Shown here piece after piece: positions 56,024 through 64,000 of a stretch of DNA of 64,000 nt; the first letter of the stretch is position 1, and every line of letters starts with the position of its first letter. Origin of the DNA: Olsenella profusa DSM 13989. Its GTDB lineage: Bacteria > Actinomycetota > Coriobacteriia > Coriobacteriales > Atopobiaceae. Position numbers and translations under genes: made by a program. Location: assembly GCF_030811115.1 (NCBI RefSeq), contig NZ_JAUSQK010000001.1, forward strand, positions 1,302,001 to 1,366,000, written 5' to 3'. The notes under the pieces are model-generated. The model was given only the letters and a program-made list of their open reading frames with translations, searched no databases and was not told where the DNA came from.

Positions 56024-57103
56024 ATGGATATCTGGATTGGCGGACATAGCGCGGTCGAACTGCTGCGCATGGCGCGAAGCGGCCGGTGGCCGCGCCTGCA
56101 CGAGTCCAACAGTCGTATCGTTGGGCACTCCTCTGCAGGCGTTGGCAAGACATGGCGGGAGGCGGTGAGCGAGCTCGGGCAATACCTGGACGTCTTCCCA
56201 TCGCATCCATTGATGGTGCGCGTTGCGGACGGGGCGCATAGGATACGGAGCTCGGTGGTTGATTGCAAGGTGAATGCCTCCGTGCTTCCCAGCGGGTCGT
56301 TCCTGATAGCCGAGCTTGACGCCTTTGGCACGTCCGTCCATATCGACGCCCCGGAGCACCAGCTGCTCTCCCTTGCCCGTCACCTGAGCCCCCTTGTCTC
56401 CATGGGGCGCATGGATCGTCCGGTTGCCCTGGCCGTGCTGGCGGAGTTTGGCATGGAGCTCTGCGGAACCTATGCCCGCAATCCCAGGAATCCCTACGGC
56501 GAGGACTGCCACTACGGGACGAATCCCGTCACAGATCCGAATCGGCTGAGTCTATGGCTGAATGGGGTCTCCCATGTTAAGGGCGCACGACTTGCCAAGG
56601 CGTCCGTGCGTCACATCCGCGCCAGCTCCGCCTCGCCCGTGGAGTCGACCCACGCCATCCTGCTGGGGTTTCCGGTGCGTTGGGGTGGAATTGCCCTTGG
56701 AGACTTCCAGCTGAATGCCCAGCTGGTGATGAGCCGTAAGGACATGAGCATGCTCGGGCGGACATCGTTTCGTCCGGACCTGTACTTTCCGAGGTATCGG
56801 CTTGCCATAGAGCACTATGGGGCGGAGTGGCACGGTGGGATTGATCGCATGGCGGAGGACGCCACGAGGACCCAATGCTATGCCGCCCTAGGCATCAGGG
56901 TGTATCCAACCACTGCGCGCGACTGCGGAACCGCTGTGGCATACGAATCGTTTCTCAGGAAGCTGGCGGAGGGGTTGGGGCATGACCTTGGCGAGCGTCA
57001 CCGCAGGATGATCCTTGGCCGCCTCGAGGACTTCGATGGCTCGCGCATGCGCGCCGCGATCATTGAGGAGCTGGCGCACGGTGCCAGCGTGCGTTCCTAT
57101 TGA
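56024..57103 (+). CDS. Putative PD-(D/E)XK-like endonuclease-domain protein
   Basis: A 359-residue protein of a type frequent in Coriobacteriia and usually left as hypothetical or 'endonuclease domain'. Residues 1-200 form a poorly characterised region starting HSAVELLRMARSGRW. Residues 204-315 look like a DUF559/Vsr-type nuclease core: Glu207 in SPVESTHAILLGFP, Asp252 in FRPDLYFP, Glu263 in LAIEHYGAEWHGG, and YAALGIRVYPTT. The Lys of the ExK motif is not obvious. The ribosome site (GGGGG) is weak. It stands alone between a terminator and ettA, bracketed by related hairpins. No methylase or toxin partner is adjacent. Confidence 0.65.
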   Translation: MDIWIGGHSAVELLRMARSGRWPRLHESNSRIVGHSSAGVGKTWREAVSELGQYLDVFPSHPLMVRVADGAHRIRSSVVDCKVNASVLPSGSFLIAELDAFGTSVHIDAPEHQLLSLARHLSPLVSMGRMDRPVALAVLAEFGMELCGTYARNPRNPYGEDCHYGTNPVTDPNRLSLWLNGVSHVKGARLAKASVRHIRASSASPVESTHAILLGFPVRWGGIALGDFQLNAQLVMSRKDMSMLGRTSFRPDLYFPRYRLAIEHYGAEWHGGIDRMAEDATRTQCYAALGIRVYPTTARDCGTAVAYESFLRKLAEGLGHDLGERHRRMILGRLEDFDGSRMRAAIIEELAHGASVRSY

Positions 57104-57134
57104 CGGTCGAGGGTTCCTGGGCGCGAGGGCTACA

Positions 57135-57202
57135 TGCGAAAGTGCGCATCTGATGGCATTCGTAGCCAAAATCTGGGTTCAGGATGTCATCAGATGTACA
57201 CT
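57135..57202. repeat. Hairpin element right of the nuclease-like gene
   Basis: AGTGCGCATCTGATG (57141-57155) and CATCAGATGTACACT (57188-57202) pair at 13 of 15 positions. GCGAAAGTGCGC precedes the left arm, as in the element at 55751-55807. The end TGTCATCAGATGTACA (57185-57200) is the exact reverse complement of the left element's outer end, so the gene is enclosed by 16-bp inverted termini 1450 bases apart. Confidence 0.75.
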
Positions 57203-57404
57203 CGCACGGGTATGGCTGGGCTGCCCATGACGAATACGACGCTTGCTCACGAGGGCCTTCCTGGCGCAGCCCATGCGGCATGGGTGGACGGCGTATCCTT
57301 CCTGCGGCGTGACTTGTGAAAGGCCTGCGGAAGCGCCGGGGCTCCCGTAGAATGGCGGGGACGGCACGACGGCTGCGTGGGCAGCCATACGCAGGGAACG
57401 GCAT

Positions 57405-59084
57405 ATGGCAGAGTTCATCTACCAGATGGAGAAGGTTCGCAAGGCCTTTGATGGCAAGGTCGTCCTGGATGACGTGACGATGGGATTCTTGCCGGGCGCC
57501 AAGATCGGCGTGGTGGGGCCCAACGGCATGGGCAAGTCCACCCTGCTCAAGATCATGGCAGGCAGGGAGGGCATCTCCAATGGCGAGGCCAGGCTCTCAC
57601 CCGGCTACAGCGTGGGCCTGCTCGAGCAGGAACCGCCTTTGGACGAGGCCAAGACCGTGGGGGAGGACATCCGCCTGGCCTTTGGGGACCTTCTGGCCAA
57701 GGTCGAGCGCTTCAACAGGATTGGCGAGGAGATGGCGGATCCTGACGCTGACTGCGATGCCCTCATGGCGGAGATGGGGACGCTGCAGGACGAGATTGAC
57801 GCCGCGGGTGGCTGGGACATCGACTCCCAGCTCTCGCAGGCCATGGATGCCCTGCAGTGCCCCGATCCCGACGAGGGCGTGAGCCACCTCTCAGGCGGCG
57901 AGCGCCGTCGCGTGGCCCTCTGCAGGCTGTTGCTTGAGGCACCGGACCTGCTGCTGCTGGACGAGCCCACCAACCACCTTGACGCCGAGAGCGTCCTGTG
58001 GCTGGAGCAGTTCCTCAAGAGCTACCAGGGCGCCGTCCTGGCCGTCACGCACGACCGCTACTTCCTGGACAACGTGGCCGAGTGGATCTGCGAGGTGGAC
58101 CGCGGCACGCTCTATCCCTACAGGGGGAACTACTCCACCTACCTGGAGACCAAGGCCGCGCGCATGGAGATGGAGTCCAAGCAGAACGCCAGGCGCGCCA
58201 AGCGAATGCAGGACGAGCTCGCGTGGGCGCGCAGCTCGCAGAAGGCACGTCAGGCCAAGAGCAAGGCCCGTCTGGCCGCCTACGAGCAGATGGAGGCCGA
58301 GGCCCGTCGCGCCACCAAGACGGACTTCATGGACATCCACATTCCCGTGGGCCCGCGCCTGGGTGCCAAGGTGCTCGAGGTGGAGCATCTGCACAAGGCC
58401 TTCGGCGATCGCACGCTCATCGACGACCTCTCCTTCACCCTGCCGCGCAACGGCATCGTGGGCGTCATCGGCCCCAATGGCGTGGGCAAGTCCACGCTGT
58501 TCAAGATGATCGTGGGCCGGGAGCGGCCCACATCGGGCACCCTCGAGCTGGGCGAGACGGTACGGCTCTCCTACGTGGACCAGGGACGCGAGGGCCTGGA
58601 CGCCCAGAGGAGCGTGTGGGAGGTCGTGTCGGACGGCAACGACTACATCCAGGTGGGCGATGCCGAGATCCCGAGTCGCGCCTACGTGGGCGCCTTCGGC
58701 TTCAAGGGTTCCGACCAGCAGAAGCGTGCGGGCGTGCTCTCCGGGGGCGAGCGCAACCGCCTGAACCTGGCCGTCACGTTGCGCCAGGGCGGCAACCTCC
58801 TGCTGCTTGACGAGCCCACCAACGACCTCGACACCGAGACCCTGTCCTCCCTCGAAGAGGCGCTCCTGGCGTTCCCGGGCTGTGCCGTGATCACGAGCCA
58901 CGACCGCTGGTTCATGGATCGCGTGGCCACGCACATCCTGGCCTGGGAGGGCACGGACGAGAACCCCGGCAGCTGGCACTGGTTCGAGGGCAACTTCGAG
59001 GACTACCAGAAGGATCGCGAGCGGCGCCTGGGACCCGACCTCTCTCGCCCGCACCGCCTGCACCGCAAGCTCACGCGCGACTAG
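57405..59084 (+). CDS. ettA: Energy-dependent translational throttle protein EttA (ABC-F)
   Basis: A soluble ABC-F ATPase that binds the ribosomal E site and gates the first peptide bond according to ATP/ADP ratio. The 559-residue protein has two ABC domains: GPNGMGKSTLLKI, LSGGERRRVALCRLLL, LLLDEPTNHLDAES, then GPNGVGKSTLFKM, LSGGERNRLNLAVTL, LLLDEPTNDLDTET. Between them is the linker with an Arg/Lys-rich ARMEMESKQNARRAKRMQDE helix and the EttA-type short arm. Monocistronic or with the PAP2 gene 16 bases on. Confidence 0.95.
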   Translation: MAEFIYQMEKVRKAFDGKVVLDDVTMGFLPGAKIGVVGPNGMGKSTLLKIMAGREGISNGEARLSPGYSVGLLEQEPPLDEAKTVGEDIRLAFGDLLAKVERFNRIGEEMADPDADCDALMAEMGTLQDEIDAAGGWDIDSQLSQAMDALQCPDPDEGVSHLSGGERRRVALCRLLLEAPDLLLLDEPTNHLDAESVLWLEQFLKSYQGAVLAVTHDRYFLDNVAEWICEVDRGTLYPYRGNYSTYLETKAARMEMESKQNARRAKRMQDELAWARSSQKARQAKSKARLAAYEQMEAEARRATKTDFMDIHIPVGPRLGAKVLEVEHLHKAFGDRTLIDDLSFTLPRNGIVGVIGPNGVGKSTLFKMIVGRERPTSGTLELGETVRLSYVDQGREGLDAQRSVWEVVSDGNDYIQVGDAEIPSRAYVGAFGFKGSDQQKRAGVLSGGERNRLNLAVTLRQGGNLLLLDEPTNDLDTETLSSLEEALLAFPGCAVITSHDRWFMDRVATHILAWEGTDENPGSWHWFEGNFEDYQKDRERRLGPDLSRPHRLHRKLTRD

Positions 59085-59100
59085 CCTGGCGCTGAGGGCG

Positions 59101-59652
59101 ATGAGGGCACAGGCATCACAGCCGCAGCGCCGCCTGGCATGGCTCACCACGAGTCGTGAGACGGCGCGGCAGTATGTACGATGGACGGCGGGCCTGCGCG
59201 CGCACCCTGGGGCGCGCGCGGCTCTGTTGGGGGCAAACCGCTGGCTCAAGGTACTGTGCTACGTGCTCTACCCGCTGTTGCTGGTGCTCACCTGGTTCGG
59301 CGTGGGATGTGAGACGGCAGGGGCATCCTTCTGGCACGCACTGCTGGCTCCCGTCGTGGGCTTTGTCCTGGAGACGGCCCTGCGCGCCTGGCTTGACGCA
59401 CCGCGTCCCTACGAGGTCTTGGCCATCGACCCGCTCATCCGCAAGAAGACGCGCGGCAAGTCGTTCCCCAGCAGGCATGTCTTCTCGGCCTTCGTGATCG
59501 CCACCAGCTGGCTTTCCTATAGCGTGCCGGTGGGGTGTGCGCTCCTTGCCGTCGGCGTGATGCTGGCGGTGGTGCGTGTGCTCGGTGGCGCGCACTTCCC
59601 ACGTGACGTGGTGGCGGGAGCGCTTTTGGGCATCCTGATCGGGATTATCTAG
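59101..59652 (+). CDS. PAP2-superfamily lipid phosphatase
   Basis: A 183-residue membrane phosphatase, possibly acting on undecaprenyl pyrophosphate or phosphatidylglycerol phosphate. Motif 1 is degenerate (RAWLDAPRPYE in place of KxxxxxxRP), motif 2 is SFPSRHVFSAF and motif 3 is RVLGGAHFPRDVVAG with the catalytic His and Asp. Four or five hydrophobic segments are visible. The start lies 16 bases after ettA. Confidence 0.87.
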   Translation: MRAQASQPQRRLAWLTTSRETARQYVRWTAGLRAHPGARAALLGANRWLKVLCYVLYPLLLVLTWFGVGCETAGASFWHALLAPVVGFVLETALRAWLDAPRPYEVLAIDPLIRKKTRGKSFPSRHVFSAFVIATSWLSYSVPVGCALLAVGVMLAVVRVLGGAHFPRDVVAGALLGILIGII

Positions 59653-60029
59653 CGGTCGCTCGCGGCAGGGCTATCCGAGGCCCTTCGCAGACGCCAGGAG
59701 CCCGCCCACATCGTCATTGCCCGTGGCCTAGGAGCATGAGGCGGATGACCTTCTCGCCCGAGGGCGGCGTGACAAAGGTCCCGGCACCCGCGGTCCGTCC
59801 GAACGCCTGTGCCATCGTTGGTGAGACCACAAAGAGCCGCCGGTTGGTGGGGGGTCTGGACAGGGATGGAGGCCCGGTTCCACCATGCCCTGACGGGGGC
59901 GCCGGGCATGGTCCCTCCCTGGCGTTTCGGTACTGACAAGACACATGACTTTACAGTTACCTCATCCCCTGTCATACTGTCACGCCAACCGGCGGTTGTC
60001 CCTAAGGGATCCGGGGTGGGGAGGGGCAC
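59653..60029. other. 377-nt leader region of the nad operon
   Basis: No gene seen with a family match on either strand. The 3' part holds the nad promoter and a candidate NiaR site (listed separately). Confidence 0.5.
59934..59978 (+). promoter_or_regulatory. nadA promoter with candidate NiaR operator
   Basis: TTTACA (59950-59955) and CATACT (59973-59978) are spaced 17 bases apart as -35 and -10 elements. Just upstream is TGACAAGACA (59934-59943), whose complement TGTCTTGTCA resembles NiaR half-sites. niaR is the last gene of the operon, so feedback control by niacin is expected. Confidence 0.5.
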
Positions 60030-61049
60030 ATGGGCGACTATGTCATGACGCCGTTGGAGCGGCAGAGCCTCGAGCGGGCGCTGCGACGCCTCCACGAGGA
60101 CGGTGGCCCCGTCCCGCAGGACTTCGGATCGGGGTTCGGGGCGCTCCGTGAGCGCGTGGAGCGGCTCAAGCGCGAGCGCGATGCGGTGGTGCTCGCGCAC
60201 TACTACGTGCCGGCCGAGACGCAGGCGCTGGCCGACCACGTGGGCGACTCGTTCTACCTCGCGCGCCTGGCGAAGACGCTGACGGCCGAGACCATCGTGC
60301 TCTGCGGCGTCTCGTTCATGGCCGAGAGCGTCAAGCTCCTCAACCCTGACCGCCGCGTGCTCATGCCTGTCCCCGCGGCCGATTGCCCCATGGCGCACAT
60401 GGTGCGCGAGGCCGACGTGGACAGGGTGCGCACCCAGTACGACGACCTTGCCATCGTGGCCTACGTGAACACGACGGCCCGCATCAAGCGCTGGGCGGAC
60501 GTGTGCGTGACGTCCTCGAACGCCCTCAAGGTGGTGCGTGCCCTGCCGCAGCACAACATCCTCTTCCTGCCCGACATGAACCTGGGCCGCTACGTGGCGC
60601 ACCAGCTTCCCGAGAAGAACGTCATCCTCAACCGTGGCTATTGTCCCACGCACATGCGCATCGCGCTGGCGGAGGTGGAGGCGTTGGAGCTGGCATATCC
60701 CGATGCCGAGGTGCTGGCTCACCCCGAGTGCAGCGAGGAGGTGCTTGCCGAGGCGGACTTCATCGGCTCCACCAAGCAGATCATCGAGCACATCGCGGCG
60801 AGCAGCCGGAAGGAGTTCATCGTGCTCACCGTCATGGGTGTCTCGTACGAGATAGAGCGGCAGACGCAGGGCCAACACAAGCGTGTCCACTATCCGGCGA
60901 CGCCGCCCATCTGTCCCAACATGGCCATGGTCACGCCGCAGAGCCTGCTCGCCTGCCTTGAGGACCGCTCGGGCGAGATGCAGCTTCCCGAGGACGCGGA
61001 TCGTGCCAACGCGCCCCTTGAGCGCATGCTCGAGCTGGCGGCGCTCTGA
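60030..61049 (+). CDS. nadA: Quinolinate synthase A
   Basis: Condenses iminoaspartate with dihydroxyacetone phosphate to quinolinate using an oxygen-sensitive [4Fe-4S] cluster. The 339-residue protein has AHYYVPAETQALADHVGDSFYLAR, the cluster Cys in IVLCGVSFMAESVKLL, VTSSNALKVV, LAHPECSEEVL and PPICPNMAMVT. The start at 60030 follows GGGGAGGGG. Its stop overlaps the nadB start by one base. Confidence 0.96.
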   Translation: MGDYVMTPLERQSLERALRRLHEDGGPVPQDFGSGFGALRERVERLKRERDAVVLAHYYVPAETQALADHVGDSFYLARLAKTLTAETIVLCGVSFMAESVKLLNPDRRVLMPVPAADCPMAHMVREADVDRVRTQYDDLAIVAYVNTTARIKRWADVCVTSSNALKVVRALPQHNILFLPDMNLGRYVAHQLPEKNVILNRGYCPTHMRIALAEVEALELAYPDAEVLAHPECSEEVLAEADFIGSTKQIIEHIAASSRKEFIVLTVMGVSYEIERQTQGQHKRVHYPATPPICPNMAMVTPQSLLACLEDRSGEMQLPEDADRANAPLERMLELAAL

Positions 61050-62242
61050 TGACGGGCGAGGCGCAGGACATGCGCGCGGACGTGACGATCGTGGGCTGTG
61101 GCGTCGCGGGCCTCTATGCGGCCCTCAACCTGCCGCGGGCTCTCTCGGTGGCCATGCTCTGCAAGGAGGATGTGGCCAGCTGCGACTCCATGCTGGCGCA
61201 GGGTGGCATCTGCGTGATGCGTGACTACGACGACTACGCCCCCTGGTTTGACGACACGCTGCGCGCCGGTCACGGCGAGAACCGCATCGCGAGCGTTGAC
61301 GTCATGATCTGGGAGAGCCGTGGCATCATCCGCGACCTCACATGCCTGGGCGTGTCGTTCGACCGCACGCCGACGGGCGACCTGGACTACACGCGCGAGG
61401 GCGCCCATTCGCGACCGCGCATCGTGCACCATGCGGACGTCACGGGCAGGGAGATCACCACCACGCTTCTGGCGCGCGTGCGTGAGTTGTCCAACGTGCG
61501 CATCCTCGAGGGACACCCGATGGTGGACCTCCTTGAGGGGGACGGTGCCTGCACGGGCGTCGTCTGCGAGCGGCCTGGCGGCGGGCACCTTGCCATCCGT
61601 GCCACGGACACCCTCATGGCCACGGGGGGCGTGGGCGGGCTCTATGAGCGCTCCACCAACTTCCGCAGCCTGACGGGGGATGGCTGCCGCATCTGCGCCG
61701 CGCATGGGGTCGAGCTGGAGCACATGGACTACGTGCAGCTGCATCCCACCTCGCTCTATACCACGCGACCGGGGCGCGCCTTTCTCATCAGCGAGTCGTG
61801 TCGTGGGGAGGGGGCCATCCTCCTGGATGCGAGGGGCGAGCGCTTCGTGGACGAGCTGCTGCCCCGTGACATGGTCTCCGAGGCCATTCGGGCGCAGATG
61901 TGCGAGGATGGCATGCCGTACGTGCGCCTCTCGTTCGAACGGGTGGCACCGGAGGTCATAACGGGACACTTTGCCAATATCTACCAGCGCTGTCGCGACG
62001 AGGGCTACGATATCCTGCGCGAGCCCATTCCCGTGGTTCCCGCCCAACACTACCTCATGGGCGGCATCCATGTGGACCAGGACTCCCGTACCACCCTGCC
62101 GCATCTCTATGCGGCGGGGGAGACCAGCTGCAATGGCGTGCATGGCAGGAACCGCCTTGCGAGCAACTCGCTTTTGGAAAGCCTGGTATTCTCACGGTTG
62201 GCGGCGCGGGACATCGTGCGAAGGAGGCATGCCCATGCGTGA
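61049..62242 (+). CDS. nadB: L-aspartate oxidase, short form
   Basis: Oxidises aspartate to iminoaspartate for NadA; in anaerobes fumarate probably reoxidises the FAD. The 397-residue protein has the FAD loop TIVGCGVAGLYAALNL, MLAQGGICVM, MATGGVGGLYERSTN, ELEHMDYVQLHPTSLY, and ends at HGRNRLASNSLLESLVFSRLAA. The C-terminal helical domain of about 130 residues found in E. coli NadB is missing. This truncation occurs in other anaerobes and the catalytic domains are complete. Confidence 0.95.
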   Translation: MTGEAQDMRADVTIVGCGVAGLYAALNLPRALSVAMLCKEDVASCDSMLAQGGICVMRDYDDYAPWFDDTLRAGHGENRIASVDVMIWESRGIIRDLTCLGVSFDRTPTGDLDYTREGAHSRPRIVHHADVTGREITTTLLARVRELSNVRILEGHPMVDLLEGDGACTGVVCERPGGGHLAIRATDTLMATGGVGGLYERSTNFRSLTGDGCRICAAHGVELEHMDYVQLHPTSLYTTRPGRAFLISESCRGEGAILLDARGERFVDELLPRDMVSEAIRAQMCEDGMPYVRLSFERVAPEVITGHFANIYQRCRDEGYDILREPIPVVPAQHYLMGGIHVDQDSRTTLPHLYAAGETSCNGVHGRNRLASNSLLESLVFSRLAARDIVRRRHAHA

Positions 62243-63101
62243 GACGACCCTACGGCTGCAGGCGGAGCCGCTCATCCGCTCCGCCCTGCGCGAGGACATC
62301 ACGAGCGAGGACGTCTCGACCATCTCGGTGGTGGATGGCACGGAGCGTGGCCGGGTGCATCTGCTGGCCAAGGAGGATGGCGTCATCTGCGGCCTGGACG
62401 TGTTCGAGCGCACCTTCCAGCTGCTTGACCCCACGGCCCGTCTTAAGGCCGCCGTGCGCGAGGGCGATGACGTGACCGTCGGCGAGGAGCTGGGCGTCGT
62501 GCATGGGCATGTGGAGGCCCTGCTCTCGGGCGAGCGCGTGGCGCTCAACTTCCTGCAGCGCATGAGCGGCATCGCCACGCTCACGCGCGCCATGGCCCGC
62601 GAGCTTGCGGGCACCAGGACACGTCTGGTGGACACGCGCAAGACCACGCCCAACATGCGCGTCTTCGAGAGGGAGGCCGTGCGCGTGGGCGGTGGCGCCA
62701 ACCATCGCTACAACCTCTCGGACGGCGTGATGCTCAAGGACAACCACATCGATGCGGCGGGTGGCATCTCCCAGGCCGTGGCCGCGGCGCGTGCCCGTGC
62801 GCCCTTCGTGCGCAAGGTCGAGGTGGAGGTCGAGAGCCTCGTCCAGCTTCGCGAGGCCTTGGCCGCTGGCGCGGACATCGTGATGCTTGACAACATGGAC
62901 CTTGCCACCATGCGCACGGCCGTGGGCATGGTGGATGGCAGGGCAGAGGTCGAGGTCTCGGGCAACGTGACGTTGGGGCGCCTGCACGACCTTGCCGAAC
63001 TGGGAGTCGACGTCATCTCGTGCGGGGCGCTCACGCATTCGGCACCCATACTGGACCTTTCCCTCAAGCATCTCGTCGTCACGGGGCGGCGCGCATCATG
63101 A
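62235..63101 (+). CDS. nadC: Nicotinate-nucleotide pyrophosphorylase (quinolinate phosphoribosyltransferase)
   Basis: Joins quinolinate to PRPP, releasing CO2, to give nicotinate mononucleotide. The 288-residue protein has ALNFLQRMSGIATLTR, LVDTRKTTPNMRVFEREAVRVGGGANHRYNLSDGVMLKDNHI (the family signature with the catalytic Lys and Arg), KVEVEVESL, and SGNVTLGRLHDLAELGVDVISCGALTHS. The ATG at 62235 is 7 bases after AAGGAGG and overlaps nadB by 8 bases. Confidence 0.96.
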   Translation: MRETTLRLQAEPLIRSALREDITSEDVSTISVVDGTERGRVHLLAKEDGVICGLDVFERTFQLLDPTARLKAAVREGDDVTVGEELGVVHGHVEALLSGERVALNFLQRMSGIATLTRAMARELAGTRTRLVDTRKTTPNMRVFEREAVRVGGGANHRYNLSDGVMLKDNHIDAAGGISQAVAAARARAPFVRKVEVEVESLVQLREALAAGADIVMLDNMDLATMRTAVGMVDGRAEVEVSGNVTLGRLHDLAELGVDVISCGALTHSAPILDLSLKHLVVTGRRAS

Positions 63102-63637
63102 CGGGCGAGGAGCGCAGGAGTCGGGCGCTGACGTTGCTGGAGCGGAGTGTGGCCCCCCTGACGGGGACGGAACTCGCGCGTCGCCTTGGCGTGAGTCGTC
63201 AGGTGATCGTGCAGGACATCGCCCTGCTCAAGGCGCAGGGGGCGGACGTCGTCTCGACCAGTCGCGGCTATCGTCTCATGCCGGCCACCAGTCGTCCGAT
63301 GCGGCTCCTCAAGGTGTTCCATGGGCCCGGGCGCGTGGGCGAGGAGCTGCGGCTCATCGTCGATCTGGGTGGGACGGTGGAGGACACGCTGGTGAGCCAC
63401 CGCGCCTACGGGCGCCTGAGCGCCCCTTTGGGCATCTCCAGCCGGAGTGACGTGACGCACTTCGAGCACGAGCTGGCAAGCAGCAAGTCGGGGCTGCTCA
63501 GCGAGGTCACCTCGGGCTATCACTTCCATCATGTGAGCGCCCGTGACGAGGCAACGCTCGACGCCATCGAGGAGGCCCTGGGGTCGGCGGGGTTTTTGGC
63601 CGAGCGCAGCGATTGGGAGCGTACGGAGCTGGGCTAG
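63098..63637 (+). CDS. niaR: NiaR niacin-responsive repressor
   Basis: A 179-residue repressor of NAD synthesis. The N-terminal HTH_11 winged helix is RSRALTLLERSVAPLTGTELARRLGVSRQVIVQDIALLKAQGADVVSTSRGYRL. The C-terminal 3H ligand domain has His at VSHRAYGRL, VTHFEHEL and SGYHFHHVSARDE. It overlaps nadC by 4 bases (ATGA), so it is the fourth gene of nadABC-niaR and should control its own operon. Confidence 0.93.
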   Translation: MTGEERRSRALTLLERSVAPLTGTELARRLGVSRQVIVQDIALLKAQGADVVSTSRGYRLMPATSRPMRLLKVFHGPGRVGEELRLIVDLGGTVEDTLVSHRAYGRLSAPLGISSRSDVTHFEHELASSKSGLLSEVTSGYHFHHVSARDEATLDAIEEALGSAGFLAERSDWERTELG

Positions 63638-63772
63638 GCCCCAGCGGACGGTCGCACGCTCGCAAGGATGTTTCAGGCATATCTCGTGCGTTTGGGTTTG
63701 ACGTGGCAGATGGTGTATGCGCGTACACTCTAGGGCAGGCACTACAGGGTGTCGTCACCAGTGGAGGAAAGC

Positions 63773-64000
63773 ATGGAGAAGAAGGATCTGGACTGGGGCA
63801 AGCTCAGCTTTGCCTACATGCACACGGACTACAGCTACGTGTCCGACTATAGGGACGGCGCATGGGATGCGGGCACGCTAACCACCGACCACTCCCTGCA
63901 CCTCTCCGAATGCGCGGGTATCTTCCACTACTGCCAGGAGGTCTTCGAGGGCCTCAAGGCCTACACCACCAAGGGTGGTGACATCGTCTGCTTCCGTCCC
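63773..64000 (+). CDS. ilvE: Branched-chain amino acid aminotransferase (5' part only)
   Basis: The first 76 residues of a class IV PLP aminotransferase, cut by the window end. MEKKDLDWGKLSFAYMHTDY and HYCQEVFEGLKAYTTKGGDIVCFRP match the N-terminus of the roughly 350-residue IlvE form, which makes or breaks down Leu, Ile and Val. The ATG at 63773 follows GGAGG. It lies 135 bases after niaR with TTGACG and TACACT as weak promoter candidates (20-base spacing), so it is probably separately transcribed. Confidence 0.9.
   Translation, partial: MEKKDLDWGKLSFAYMHTDYSYVSDYRDGAWDAGTLTTDHSLHLSECAGIFHYCQEVFEGLKAYTTKGGDIVCFRP

Overview
The window is 64 kb of GC-rich DNA, about 62-65% by eye, with dense, short-spaced operons on both strands. 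I read it as the chromosome of an anaerobic actinobacterium of the Coriobacteriia, most like Olsenella/Atopobiaceae. This is inference. It rests on the codon bias, PTS sugar uptake, the anaerobic-type enzymes (hybrid cluster protein, asrABC sulfite reductase) and the coriobacterial look of several proteins. I found no rRNA, tRNA, CRISPR array, phage or transposase gene.

Layout. 0-10.5 kb holds hybrid cluster protein, a spermidine-synthase-like protein, MscL, D-aminoacyl-tRNA deacylase, an M32 carboxypeptidase, a ROK glucokinase, a lone PTS EIIA, ferritin and a YtrA-type GntR/ABC operon. 10.8-14.8 kb is an alpha-glucoside locus: a GntR-UTRA repressor diverging from PTS EIICB and a GH4 6-phospho-alpha-glucosidase, with four copies of one operator between them. 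15.6-17.6 kb completes IMP synthesis with a stand-alone AICAR transformylase and an archaeal-type PurO cyclohydrolase instead of bifunctional PurH. 17.9 kb holds a flavin-type reductase gene broken by an 8-nt tandem duplication. 18.5-23.1 kb is argCJBD.

23.4-34.9 kb is mixed: a COG0523 metallochaperone, a deformylase-like protein lacking its catalytic Glu, an esterase-like/coiled-coil fusion, proA, icd, fruK and trmB. 35-38.6 kb is a 5-methylthioribose salvage locus (mtnK, mtnA) preceded by the wreck of a class II aldolase gene, next to a YfbR-like nucleotidase. 38.7-45 kb carries a CBS-type pyrophosphatase, a MATE exporter and a FecBCD-type ABC importer. 45-48 kb is asrABC. 48.4-53.1 kb is a five-gene catabolic operon of unknown substrate: CoA-acylating semialdehyde dehydrogenase, DeoC-like aldolase, cupin, SDR and cyclase. 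It is followed by an HxlR regulator, a small membrane protein, a NimA-like flavoprotein and an aquaporin. 57.4-64 kb holds EttA, a PAP2 phosphatase, the nadA-nadB-nadC-niaR operon and the start of ilvE.

The most unusual signals are structural. A PD-(D/E)XK-like nuclease gene (56024-57103) lies alone between two hairpin elements whose outer ends form a perfect 16-bp inverted repeat. Elsewhere, several intergenic spaces hold nested hairpins: long, nearly perfect outer arms around a small inner hairpin of the form GCA-N(2-3)-TGC. Three of these (48-90, 16792-16876, 34992-35097) share that inner architecture and look like one dispersed family.
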